From assembly GCF_025562715.2 (NCBI RefSeq), contig NZ_JAPFCC010000001.1, forward strand, positions 2,064,501-2,128,500: DNA of 64,000 nucleotides, given 5' to 3'. This document shows, in pieces, positions 17,617 to 26,446 of the stretch. Numbering within the stretch: position 1 is the first letter of the stretch; each line of letters starts with the position of its first letter. Origin of the DNA: Endozoicomonas gorgoniicola (GTDB taxonomy: Bacteria > Pseudomonadota > Gammaproteobacteria > Pseudomonadales > Endozoicomonadaceae). The notes below the pieces were generated by a model that worked only from the letters and a program-made list of their open reading frames with translations, was not told where the DNA came from and ran no database searches. Both the position numbers and the translations under genes were made by a program.

Positions 17617-20600
17617 TTATGACTTCTTGCCGGTAATTTTTTTCTCTTCCGCCAGCAGACCGGGGAAGCTACCGTAATTCACCTTAACACCCTGATCGAG
17701 ATCCAGTTCAATTTTCTGGTCCGCATAATGGCGCAGGTTCTCGTCAAAGGTTTTCAGCTCCACCTGCTTTTCCCGCCAGAGTTTCAGTTTGCGGTTAATC
17801 TGGCTTTTCCGGGCGGCATTGTCAGCACTGGCCAGCTCACGATCCAGCTGATCAATCTGGTCACGGAGTCGTCCCTGCATGGGTACAACATACTCCATCC
17901 GCATACGGGAAAGCGTGCTCTCGTTGTAACGATGCAGGTAAACCAGCCCCTCAAAGGCTTTTTTCTTTCCGCTGGAGAACAGCCAGTAGATTGGGCGGTT
18001 TCTATAGGTTTGCAGATGGTCTTTAAAGAAGTCTTTGGCCATATAACGACGAATACTGTCCATCGCTGTTTCATTGGCTTTGCGCCCCAGGGCATCGGCA
18101 ATAAAACTCAGGTTCTCGGATAACGTCTCTTCACCCCAGACGGCTACCAGAAACTCACGGAGCTTAAGGGAAAAGTCCTGGTCAAAGGCCAGTTCTGACT
18201 CATCACCAAGAGGCACAATACCATCTTCATCCGCAGGGAAAGTAGCATAGGCTGAGGCATCAAATCCTTTGTTGCCACTGTTGGCGTAGACCAGACCGGG
18301 CTGATCCAGAGAGTAGCGTCCCATCAGGCAGCCAAGCACATAGGACAGAAGCTCTTTGACTGAGTCTGTCTTGAACAACGCTTCACGCTCTTCACTGGTG
18401 AGAGTTTTGTTCTTTTTGTCCGGGTAGCGGTAGGCCGGGTTTTGGGTCAGGGTAATCTGGTGTTCAGGAACATCTGCTTCCAGTTCATTCTGTAAGCCAT
18501 AGGCATCGATAAAGAGGCGGTTGTTTTCCTCTTCTAACCTTATCATTTCAGCAATCTGTTGCTGACCATGATTTCGCCAGTTGTTGTATGAGGTTTCTGT
18601 ATTTTGATCTTTGAGATTACCAAAAATCCAAGGAAGCTTTTTAAAATCCCATGAGGTTTCATAGGAATCCCAATCATCTTTAGTGTATTCAGTAAGCTGA
18701 ATGCTTTTCGTTTTTTCAGGAAACTTTAATACTGGAATCTGTTTGATGTTACCAACTTCAAAGCTCAGATTGGGACTAGTAAATGAAAGTAAACTTGCAG
18801 CTACTTTACTATTTAGAAAGGCAAGTGCATCTTGAAGATCAAGCTCATCAGATGAAAAAATCCCAGGCCCTTTATGGCCAAAAATCTGCCCTTTAGGTTG
18901 ATATCTGAACGAAGGTATTCCTCCTGAAATCAATGACCATGCAATCATTTCTTTAAAATAAAAGGCCATATTCTTTATTGTTCGTGTCGCACTCCCATAT
19001 AAGGAAGAGGCGTAGTGAATTACGTCAGCACCATCACTTTCCCAGTTTATCAACAAACTGTTATTACCATACCAACGTCTCATGCTTCCTCCTTTAACAA
19101 AAGGAAACCATTTGGCATTTTTCTTCTTTTCTTCTTTCTCTGCTGTACATGCTCTCTGGTTATCAACTTCAAACCAGTGACGTAGAAATCGCTCGTCATC
19201 ACTTGTAGCAAGACCCTGCCGTGGTGCTGACTGTTCACCCAGAAGGTCACCAGTCATAAATACTTTTAAAAAGTTTTTGCTTGCCCAATACGCTACAGGA
19301 CTTCCTGAAATATTTTGGAAGTCATCTTGTTTAAGATGGTCGAATTGATATTTTCGCTCTAATAACGCCTGCCTCTTTTCCTGAGCATCACCTTCAATCA
19401 AGCGGAAAAATACTGGTGTAAATTGGTCAAAATGCTGTTTACCAAGAACCCAGGCTGTAGTTTGCACTACCTCTCCTGAAATTGTTTCAAAAGCACGCGC
19501 ACCAAAGTGAGCCATTGTAATAATGGTTCTTTGAGTCAGCAGTTCTTCTCGCATTTTTTCAAAGCTGGATAGGAACATCCAAGACTGCATATTGACCTGA
19601 GCGTTATAACCTTCTTTTTTTATCAGAGAAAAACCATGTTCCATAAACATGGCAAACAGGTCTGACTTACTATTTGAAAACTTTCTTGAAGCGAAATTTT
19701 TCAACTCGGGATTGAGCTTATTCATATAAGGCGGATTAGCAATCACCGCATCATACTTCTGCCCCAATACCCGAGCCTGAGCCACTAACAGCTTCAGTGC
19801 CTCCAACTCCGGCTTTTCGAACAGCTCCGCTGACAGCAGACATTCATCAATCTGCTGCTCCATGGCTTCCAGCTTCTCAGTCAGCTCACCGGGCACAGTC
19901 AACAGAGAACCGTAGGTTTTGCCGTTATGGAACGTATCCAGCAATTCATCCAGCCCATCTATGGCGAAACGCTGAAGATGAGAAGGATGAACCGCATTAC
20001 TTTCGCCTACTGCATGAAGGTTCAGTTTCACCGGCTCATCACTGCTCCGCAGCCGGAATATACGACGATTGTCTTTTCTAGCTTTCATCATCAGGGCAAA
20101 GCCCGCCAGCTGCACGGCACGCTCATCGATATCGAGACCAAAGAGGTTTTTTTCCAGTATCAGACGAGGGATTTCGCGGTCATTGTAATGGCATTTCTGA
20201 TAGATCGCTTTCAGCAGCTCATAGGCTTCCACCAGAATATGACCTGAACCACAGGCAGGGTCGAGCACCCGAATGGTTTCAGGGTCGATTTCTTCAGGCG
20301 TCATGGCAGCCAGCTGTTGCTGAACAGCTTCGCTCTGTTCTGCCGGTTCAATATAGAACGGCATTTCGTCTTTCAGGTCTGATTCCGGATTGCTCATCAG
20401 CCATTGACGACCAATGGAGTTCTGTACCAGATATTTTACAATCCAGTTCGGCGTGAACAGCTGGGTGACCGCAGGAATTTCATCTTTCTTATAGGCTTTT
20501 TTCGCCTTCATCAGCTGGGCTTTGCGATCAGAAATATAGAACTGATAGAGCCAGCCAATGGCTTCCACTTCTTCCAGGCTGGATTCCGGCACTTCGGTGA

Positions 20601-21180
20601 CCAGCTTGCGAATCAGGGAGTCGCTGTGCAGCAGGTTATCCGGCAGCAGCAGTTCGGTGTCGTCGTCCAGCTTTTCAAACAGGAAAGGCATCACCTTGTT
20701 CAATTCCTGACACTGCGCTTTCAGAATCAGGGCGTACAGGGCCTCACTGTCGTTATTGTCCTGAAGTTCCAGCGCCTTGCGGAAATCAAGAAACTCCAGT
20801 TCATCTTCCAGCTCCGTGACGTGTTGCAGAATCTCTGGCTCATCATCTACTGTATCACTGTGCAGAACATGGTAGCCATGTTCCAGGTAGCCATGAATTT
20901 CCATATAACGAATAGCCACCAGCCGGTTAAACCAGGTATAAGCCACCTGCTCCATAACCTGCTGAAAGCCATCCCGCCGGATACGGTCTATCAGTGCACG
21001 ACGCTGCCCTACAATCTGCCGGGGAAAGCTGACACCGTTGATGATAACCACATCACCGGTTTCCTGAGTATCAGCGATCTTTTTCTCTGTCAGGCCAAAC
21101 TTTTCCGCTTTTTCGCTAACAGCTTTAATAAAATCGATCCGCGCCTGTGGCGCGTATCGTTCAAGGTGTCTTAATTCCAT
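17617..21180 (-). CDS. pglX: BREX adenine-N6 DNA methyltransferase PglX
   Basis: About 1187 residues. The methyltransferase core shows DPACGSGHILVEAYELL (AdoMet motif I, ~308) and VIANPPYMNKL (NPPY catalytic motif, ~481). The N-terminus (LERYAPQARIDFIKAVSEKAEKFGL) is typical of BREX PglX. It methylates an asymmetric site on the host DNA; the target-recognition part is in the C-terminal half and its site cannot be read here. I chose the ATG at 21180, with GGAG upstream, over a TTG at 21201. It follows brxC by 21 bp. Confidence 0.96.
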   Translation of the reverse strand: MELRHLERYAPQARIDFIKAVSEKAEKFGLTEKKIADTQETGDVVIINGVSFPRQIVGQRRALIDRIRRDGFQQVMEQVAYTWFNRLVAIRYMEIHGYLEHGYHVLHSDTVDDEPEILQHVTELEDELEFLDFRKALELQDNNDSEALYALILKAQCQELNKVMPFLFEKLDDDTELLLPDNLLHSDSLIRKLVTEVPESSLEEVEAIGWLYQFYISDRKAQLMKAKKAYKKDEIPAVTQLFTPNWIVKYLVQNSIGRQWLMSNPESDLKDEMPFYIEPAEQSEAVQQQLAAMTPEEIDPETIRVLDPACGSGHILVEAYELLKAIYQKCHYNDREIPRLILEKNLFGLDIDERAVQLAGFALMMKARKDNRRIFRLRSSDEPVKLNLHAVGESNAVHPSHLQRFAIDGLDELLDTFHNGKTYGSLLTVPGELTEKLEAMEQQIDECLLSAELFEKPELEALKLLVAQARVLGQKYDAVIANPPYMNKLNPELKNFASRKFSNSKSDLFAMFMEHGFSLIKKEGYNAQVNMQSWMFLSSFEKMREELLTQRTIITMAHFGARAFETISGEVVQTTAWVLGKQHFDQFTPVFFRLIEGDAQEKRQALLERKYQFDHLKQDDFQNISGSPVAYWASKNFLKVFMTGDLLGEQSAPRQGLATSDDERFLRHWFEVDNQRACTAEKEEKKKNAKWFPFVKGGSMRRWYGNNSLLINWESDGADVIHYASSLYGSATRTIKNMAFYFKEMIAWSLISGGIPSFRYQPKGQIFGHKGPGIFSSDELDLQDALAFLNSKVAASLLSFTSPNLSFEVGNIKQIPVLKFPEKTKSIQLTEYTKDDWDSYETSWDFKKLPWIFGNLKDQNTETSYNNWRNHGQQQIAEMIRLEEENNRLFIDAYGLQNELEADVPEHQITLTQNPAYRYPDKKNKTLTSEEREALFKTDSVKELLSYVLGCLMGRYSLDQPGLVYANSGNKGFDASAYATFPADEDGIVPLGDESELAFDQDFSLKLREFLVAVWGEETLSENLSFIADALGRKANETAMDSIRRYMAKDFFKDHLQTYRNRPIYWLFSSGKKKAFEGLVYLHRYNESTLSRMRMEYVVPMQGRLRDQIDQLDRELASADNAARKSQINRKLKLWREKQVELKTFDENLRHYADQKIELDLDQGVKVNYGSFPGLLAEEKKITGKKS

Positions 21181-21201
21181 GAGTGTACTACTCCCGATCA
21201 A

Positions 21202-24200
21202 TTAACGAATACGGATGCGCTTGCCATTGGTCAGCGCGGTTTCCAGTTCAGTACGTAGCGTCTTCAGAAAATCATCCACGGCGGCCTGGTCTTCCAGAAA
21301 CTGTCCGGGTTTTAACAGCTGGCTGACGGTCACTTCCTGACTTGGTTTGAGTCGCACAACGGGTTTTGGTTTCGCTGGTACAGGTTTGGGCGCAGGCTTC
21401 CCTTCTTGCTCCGCTTTGCGTCTGGCTTCTTCCTCAGCCCGCTTTTGTGCCTCTTCTTCAGTCTTGCGCTGTTTTTCCTGTTCCTGCTCAAGCTTGTCCA
21501 GAGACTCCTGAAACAGATCATCAGCACCTTTCGTGGAAGCGTATTGCATATGGGCAACAGAAGTCTGCTGCTCAATAGTTCGCCTTTGTTGCTGCAAACC
21601 GTAGAGGCACTTGTTACGCAATATGGCATCGGCATCAGCCGTATCCAGCTGCTGCTCCATGGCGGCGATCAGCGTGTCCACTTTGTCCAGTGCGGTATTA
21701 CGTTCACGCTCAACCAGTGTCAGGTTAAATTCATCAACGGTAGTGATAAGCGCAGGAACTGTCTTTAATCGCTTGAAGGGTTTGTCATCTTCACGAATTT
21801 CCTTCAGTGCCTGCAACGCTTTGGCTGCAGAGTCATCATTCAGAATATGCTCTTTGTTTGGCTCTACTTTCTTCAGAAGGGCTTTCAGACTATCCCAGCC
21901 TGTTTTCTGGGATTTATAGAAGTTGTGCAGGTCGTGGATATGATCTGAAGTATCGAGCAACTCACTTTCATTATCGTTGAAAACTTCAAAGAAACGAATG
22001 GTTTCCTTGATATCCAGCAGAGGTTCAACCACCACCAGACTGCCGTCAATGATCTGTCCGCCGGGGTTACCCTCATTTGCCAGCAGCCTCCAGGATTTCA
22101 ACTGGCTTTTCCAACCGGTCAGTAATCGTCTGATATCATCAAACAGTTCCTTCTCGGACGCTTTCAGCTTCTCTTCAAAGAGATCCATGGCCAGCTTGCG
22201 GGCGTTCTTCAGAACTTTTTCATCAACCCGTTTGCATTTTCTGACTTCGAGGTACTGCCACTGACTGGTTTTTACCAGCAGATTTTCCAGCTGCTCATGG
22301 GTTGCAGGCTCTGTGCCTTTAAGGATTTCGATTTCACCCACATGAACCAGTCGGGCAAACAGCAGTGCTGTTTCCATTTCTGGCCAGCCATAAGGCAGCC
22401 CGGCAAAGTTTTCGATTTCCTGCTTGAGAACGGTTCTTTCTTTTCGGATTTCACGATTTTTCAGGCGGTTACGAATTTCCTGCAATGCTTTTTCGTTGGC
22501 TTCGCCCGTGGCTCCCAAGGCCAGCTGATCCGCTCCGGTTGGATCACGGCGCAGAGTGTCGCGGATTTCTTTTGCGGTATCGTTGTTGGGGCTGAGCGTA
22601 TCCAGATAGCTCAGTTTGTTAAAGCGATTCTGGATAAAGTAGGTGAAAGCTTCTTCCAGTATCTCTTTTGGACGGCTCTGCTTTAAGCTGAGTTCTTTTT
22701 CAGCTGCATAGCAGGTAGCCTGTGACATCATTTCTTCGAGGCTTTCCCGAAGCACTTTTTCCTGCTCTGCCAGATCAGCCTGCAGGCGATCACGCACCAT
22801 TTTTGTCGAAGGTTTGGAATTGGAGTGATCTCGCCCAAGGTAGCTGCGGGTTTGCAGGCTCTTCATCATGTCGTCAAATAGCCGTTCATTGTTCGGCAGT
22901 CTGAGCAATACGGCTTCCATGCTGTGAACCCTGCAGCGTCCGGCATCACTCCATAACCCATAATCTTCAAACAGGGGTGACACCACCTGAATGGTCAGAG
23001 GTCGATCTTTAGCTGAACCTTCGTAATGACCATCACAAATGCGGTTGTATTCAAAAATCTTGCCGTTGGCTTTGTACATGTAGCGATTGTTGTCGCTCAG
23101 TATTTCACTGAACAACAGGCTGGCAAGACGTTTATTGATTTCACCATCATCCAGCTTGATCCCCTTGATCTCGTTAGCAATGTCACGCTCTTCATTGGTC
23201 AGGAAGAAGTATTCATTACCAGTACGGCTGATCAGGGTTTCTTTTTCCAGTCGTTGCAGGGACTGCTCAATCTTGCGGCGAAGCACAACCAGGTCAGCAT
23301 CAATCTCATCAATAGAAAGAGATATCAGATTATTGATGGTTCCCGGTATTTCATCTACGTAACGAATCAGGAACAGGGTACGCAGCAACTGGGTATCGAA
23401 AGGGTCTTCTTTCAGAACATCATCAGCACTACTAACAGTCGTTGTTACAATAGTGTTCAGTGTATTTTCAATGGCAGAGTAAAAACGCCATAGAGGCATC
23501 AAGACACCAACAGATTCGTCCTTAACAGACTGGGCTGCACGCTGGAAGGCACCAATCAGTGAACGCTCTCCACGACTGGTTTGCCCACCCGTCATTTTGA
23601 CATCACGCAGCCGTTCGAAAATCTTTTGCACCAGTCCGTACTGGTAGGGCACGAAAGGATAATGGGCTGTGAATTCTATTTCACCCTGGTAATTTTTCAG
23701 GGTCATTTTCGCATCAGTAAAGCTGAGTTGATGACGAAGAATATCGCCCTTGTCGTTGAATATTTGTTTCAGCTCATTCTCAGGTTCTGCTTCTTTTTCC
23801 AAAAGGCGATGTTGAATAACTTCGTCGGTACGGGTGCTGCCAAGAGACATTCTGGTGGCAAATCGCCCCTGGATTTTAGAGAAGTCTTTGTCTTCTTTAT
23901 CTTTAAGGGCTCCGATTACTGCACTCATATCTTCCTGGGCAGTCACCATCACCCATGCGCGACCGCCACAGTATGTACCCAGATTCTCAACCACAGTTTG
24001 CAGGTTCAGCATTAAATCCGAATCACTGCCTACAAACTGGCTGATTTCATCCACGAGAAAATAGATACGCTCATCAGGGCCTTTGCTATCCAGGTAGTCC
24101 CGAACATCCTCGGCAAATTTTTCAGGCGTCATGGCAAAGGAGTTATCACGGTTATTCAACCAGTGCTCCATAATGTCTTTGTCCTGTTCCAGAACATTGG

Positions 24201-24867
24201 CCAGAGCCTGTGAAGCCTGCTTGCTTTTAAACCGGTATCCTTTTCGCTTATCCTTCCAGCTCTCACCACCAGTAATACGGGCAAATTCGTCCTGAAATGC
24301 CTGGTACAGCCCCTGCTGTTCCAGTTGGCGCTCTATGGCGGCGATATGAGGAAAGTCCCCACTGTAACCACACACCTTATCGTTAAAAACATTAACAAAC
24401 ACTTTGAGCAATGCATCCTTACCCTTCTTGGCATCGGATTTACTGTCAATGTTAAACAGAACTACGTTACCGCTGGCCTGCCCCATTCTCTTGATGTTGT
24501 CCATTACCAGAAAAGGGTTATCCAGACAGCGGGGCTTGGTTTCAAAAAATTCCCAGGGCCTTTTGGTTTGACCTTCGTGAGTAATTTCAGCATTGCCAAG
24601 GAGATAGCTGATGATTTTCAGCAAGTGAGACTTACCGGAACCGAAGAAACCGGTGATCCAGACACCATTTTCATTTTCAGCCAGTTTCGGGTTGTCCAGC
24701 GATGGTATAAAGTTCTGGAAAAAGCGATCCAGCTCTTTAACTATCTCGGTTGTTACAACGTATTCGTGCAGTTCCTGCCATACGGTTGCATCTTCCGTTT
24801 TATCCGCTTTGACGACATCATTGATTTTTCGTTCGATGTCTTCTTTAAACAGTTTTTTAATAACCAT
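21202..24867 (-). CDS. brxC: BREX ATPase BrxC (PglY-type)
   Basis: About 1221 residues. Walker A GFFGSGKSHLLK (~76) and a Walker B-like IYFLVDEISQFVG (~272) mark the P-loop domain of the DUF6079/PglY family. A basic, Lys/Glu-rich coiled-coil and a Pro/Lys-rich linker lie near the C-terminus (~1130-1180). It is a core component of type I BREX. The ATG at 24867 is preferred because GGAGG lies just upstream; an in-frame TTG at 24882 is less likely. Confidence 0.96.
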   Translation of the reverse strand: MVIKKLFKEDIERKINDVVKADKTEDATVWQELHEYVVTTEIVKELDRFFQNFIPSLDNPKLAENENGVWITGFFGSGKSHLLKIISYLLGNAEITHEGQTKRPWEFFETKPRCLDNPFLVMDNIKRMGQASGNVVLFNIDSKSDAKKGKDALLKVFVNVFNDKVCGYSGDFPHIAAIERQLEQQGLYQAFQDEFARITGGESWKDKRKGYRFKSKQASQALANVLEQDKDIMEHWLNNRDNSFAMTPEKFAEDVRDYLDSKGPDERIYFLVDEISQFVGSDSDLMLNLQTVVENLGTYCGGRAWVMVTAQEDMSAVIGALKDKEDKDFSKIQGRFATRMSLGSTRTDEVIQHRLLEKEAEPENELKQIFNDKGDILRHQLSFTDAKMTLKNYQGEIEFTAHYPFVPYQYGLVQKIFERLRDVKMTGGQTSRGERSLIGAFQRAAQSVKDESVGVLMPLWRFYSAIENTLNTIVTTTVSSADDVLKEDPFDTQLLRTLFLIRYVDEIPGTINNLISLSIDEIDADLVVLRRKIEQSLQRLEKETLISRTGNEYFFLTNEERDIANEIKGIKLDDGEINKRLASLLFSEILSDNNRYMYKANGKIFEYNRICDGHYEGSAKDRPLTIQVVSPLFEDYGLWSDAGRCRVHSMEAVLLRLPNNERLFDDMMKSLQTRSYLGRDHSNSKPSTKMVRDRLQADLAEQEKVLRESLEEMMSQATCYAAEKELSLKQSRPKEILEEAFTYFIQNRFNKLSYLDTLSPNNDTAKEIRDTLRRDPTGADQLALGATGEANEKALQEIRNRLKNREIRKERTVLKQEIENFAGLPYGWPEMETALLFARLVHVGEIEILKGTEPATHEQLENLLVKTSQWQYLEVRKCKRVDEKVLKNARKLAMDLFEEKLKASEKELFDDIRRLLTGWKSQLKSWRLLANEGNPGGQIIDGSLVVVEPLLDIKETIRFFEVFNDNESELLDTSDHIHDLHNFYKSQKTGWDSLKALLKKVEPNKEHILNDDSAAKALQALKEIREDDKPFKRLKTVPALITTVDEFNLTLVERERNTALDKVDTLIAAMEQQLDTADADAILRNKCLYGLQQQRRTIEQQTSVAHMQYASTKGADDLFQESLDKLEQEQEKQRKTEEEAQKRAEEEARRKAEQEGKPAPKPVPAKPKPVVRLKPSQEVTVSQLLKPGQFLEDQAAVDDFLKTLRTELETALTNGKRIRIR

Positions 24868-24924
24868 AGAGATGCCCTCCAAGGCAATATTCCATGAACT
24901 TCAACGACAGAAACTCTGTACTGT

Positions 24925-25506
24925 TCACGCCAGTAGACGATGGGAGTGGTAGTGAGGTGACTCTTCAAACTGATTTAACAACTTGAAGCTATGTTCGTTG
25001 TACTCACCCGGAAAAAAGAGTACGACAGTTATCTTTTTAAGGTGAGACTGGAGGCTGCTCAACAGCGAATGTACACAGATCAGGGGGTATGCACTCCCCA
25101 CCCCATGAAGCAGGAGCAGGTTGCTGGCCGAGTCTTCCAGTTTATTGGCTATGCGCTCAGCCAGGTATTCGGAATTCACAATGCCTGCTAACGCTTCTAT
25201 CAGTTCCTCATCACCATCTTCAAGTTGCAGATCAAGTGCTCCGTCATAAAAGCCCTCAGACCGTAATTCTTCGATAACAACCTGAAAAATATTCAGACTC
25301 TCGGGAATAACCTCCCCATCTTCTGTTCTTTTGGGGAGTTTGGTCATTAGTGTGTTTTGTATGTAATGACGAACCTCCAGTTCACAGGCTGGGTCATAGT
25401 CAAAAACATAATAAGGTTCCTGAGAGCCCCGCCCTCTGCCACCAGCAAATGATTCTTTCTTGATGGTGTGATACAGCTCACTGAGCAAGTTCTGAATATC
25501 ACTCAT
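24925..25506 (-). CDS. brxB: BREX protein BrxB
   Basis: A 193-residue DUF1788 protein, BrxB of type I BREX. Typical segments are VFDYDPACELEVRH and LLLLHGVGSAYPLI. It is essential in characterised type I systems, with unclear biochemical role. Its ATG overlaps the brxA stop as ATGA. The gap to brxC is about 57 bp and carries the brxC ribosome-binding site. Confidence 0.93.
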   Translation of the reverse strand: MSDIQNLLSELYHTIKKESFAGGRGRGSQEPYYVFDYDPACELEVRHYIQNTLMTKLPKRTEDGEVIPESLNIFQVVIEELRSEGFYDGALDLQLEDGDEELIEALAGIVNSEYLAERIANKLEDSASNLLLLHGVGSAYPLICVHSLLSSLQSHLKKITVVLFFPGEYNEHSFKLLNQFEESPHYHSHRLLA

Positions 25507-26102
25507 GACTCAAACACCTTCATCGTACGCAAGATGGCTTCATCACCTTGCTTCTTAAGATATTCACCAACTGAATGTTCAATCAGCACTGGCTGCAGAA
25601 CAGGCTTCCGAGTGTCATTGATATAGCCGGATTCTTGCAGGATGCTGAACACAGCAGTACCAATTCTAGCCACAGTACTGTCTGCCCATGGTTTCATTTC
25701 CGGATCTCGGGCATAGCAACTTTCCAGAAAGCCACGCCAGCGATGCCTTGGAAGTTCCAGATTACCTAAAGCAACTTGCGGCTTGATCAAGAGTTCAATA
25801 AAGTCTCTCAGAATGCTGCTGTACTTGAGGGTCGCTGCAAGCAGGATTTGCAGTGCTACAGCATGATTCCCCTGACTCACCATAACTAAACCCCGATCAT
25901 CAAGGGTTGCCAGTCGGCTCCTTAGAGCATTTGCATGTCGTTTGGCTGTAGCCGGATTGCCTAGCATCAGCACATTGTCACGCTGAATAGCCTGTTGCCA
26001 CTGCTGCCCTGAAACTTTCTCAAGCATTAGTCGGGCTACAGCTCTGGCTTCAGTCAACTTGAGGGATACAGAAGCCAGGTCAGCACTGTATTTCTGGTTC
26101 AT
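25503..26102 (-). CDS. brxA: BREX protein BrxA
   Basis: A 199-residue DUF1819 (NusB-like fold) protein, the first gene of the type I BREX operon. The recognisable N-terminus runs YSADLASVSLKLTEARAVARLML. It binds DNA in studied systems. No strong Shine-Dalgarno is seen (GGGAATAGTGCAAT precedes the ATG). A strong terminator lies only 55 bp upstream, so the promoter either overlaps this short interval or reads through the hairpin. Confidence 0.93.
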   Translation of the reverse strand: MNQKYSADLASVSLKLTEARAVARLMLEKVSGQQWQQAIQRDNVLMLGNPATAKRHANALRSRLATLDDRGLVMVSQGNHAVALQILLAATLKYSSILRDFIELLIKPQVALGNLELPRHRWRGFLESCYARDPEMKPWADSTVARIGTAVFSILQESGYINDTRKPVLQPVLIEHSVGEYLKKQGDEAILRTMKVFES

Positions 26103-26155
26103 ATTGCACTATTCCCAATATTTATCTGGAGAGGTTAGCACAAGATTTTTGAAAT

Positions 26156-26197
26156 AAAAAACAGGATCTCACCAGATAAGTGAGATCCTGTTTTTTT
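26156..26197. terminator. Bidirectional rho-independent terminator upstream of brxA
   Basis: A perfect 12-bp stem ACAGGATCTCAC/GTGAGATCCTGT (26161-26172 with 26180-26191), 7-nt loop, with A5 on the left and T7 on the right, so it can terminate on either strand. It separates the upstream remnant from the BREX operon. Confidence 0.88.
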
Positions 26198-26245
26198 GTT
26201 TTTAATGAGATACGATTTAGCGGTACTTAGCTATGTCTTTGCTTT

Positions 26246-26437
26246 TCATTTCCCAATAATCAACTCAAGCGTTATGAAAGGTTCACCAGAGCGGTGTTTG
26301 TCAGCAATGGTGGGTCTGTCGTGGAGCAGGTAATCCAGTATGGATAAGCCGCTTTCCTCAGGATGGGTTCCCTGGGTTGGCTGTCCCAGCTGCATCTGAT
26401 TGAAAAACACCGCATTCTCTATTGAACTGGATTTTTT
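26246..26437 (-). pseudogene. C-terminal remnant of an unidentified gene
   Basis: An open frame of ~63 codons without a start, ending at a TGA at 26246. The translation ends SGLSILDYLLHDRPTIADKH...GEPFITLELIIGK and looks like real protein. It stops being open exactly where the helicase gene ends, suggesting that the 5' part was lost when the helicase segment was inserted. I do not recognise the family. It could have been the gene originally upstream of BREX. Confidence 0.4.
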
Positions 26438-26446
26438 TCATCATTA

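Noticed and set aside
20404..21174. 256-codon plus-strand open frame antisense to pglX
   Set aside because: Lies wholly inside the conserved N-terminus of pglX, has no plausible ribosome-binding site and its translation is low-information; shadow of the real gene.
10868..26443. Shared T-rich 13-mer TGGATTTTTTTCA just beyond brxL and just beyond the helicase gene, as possible cargo-boundary repeat
   Set aside because: Dominated by a T7 run in AT-rich DNA; too short and low-complexity to claim a direct repeat or recombination site.
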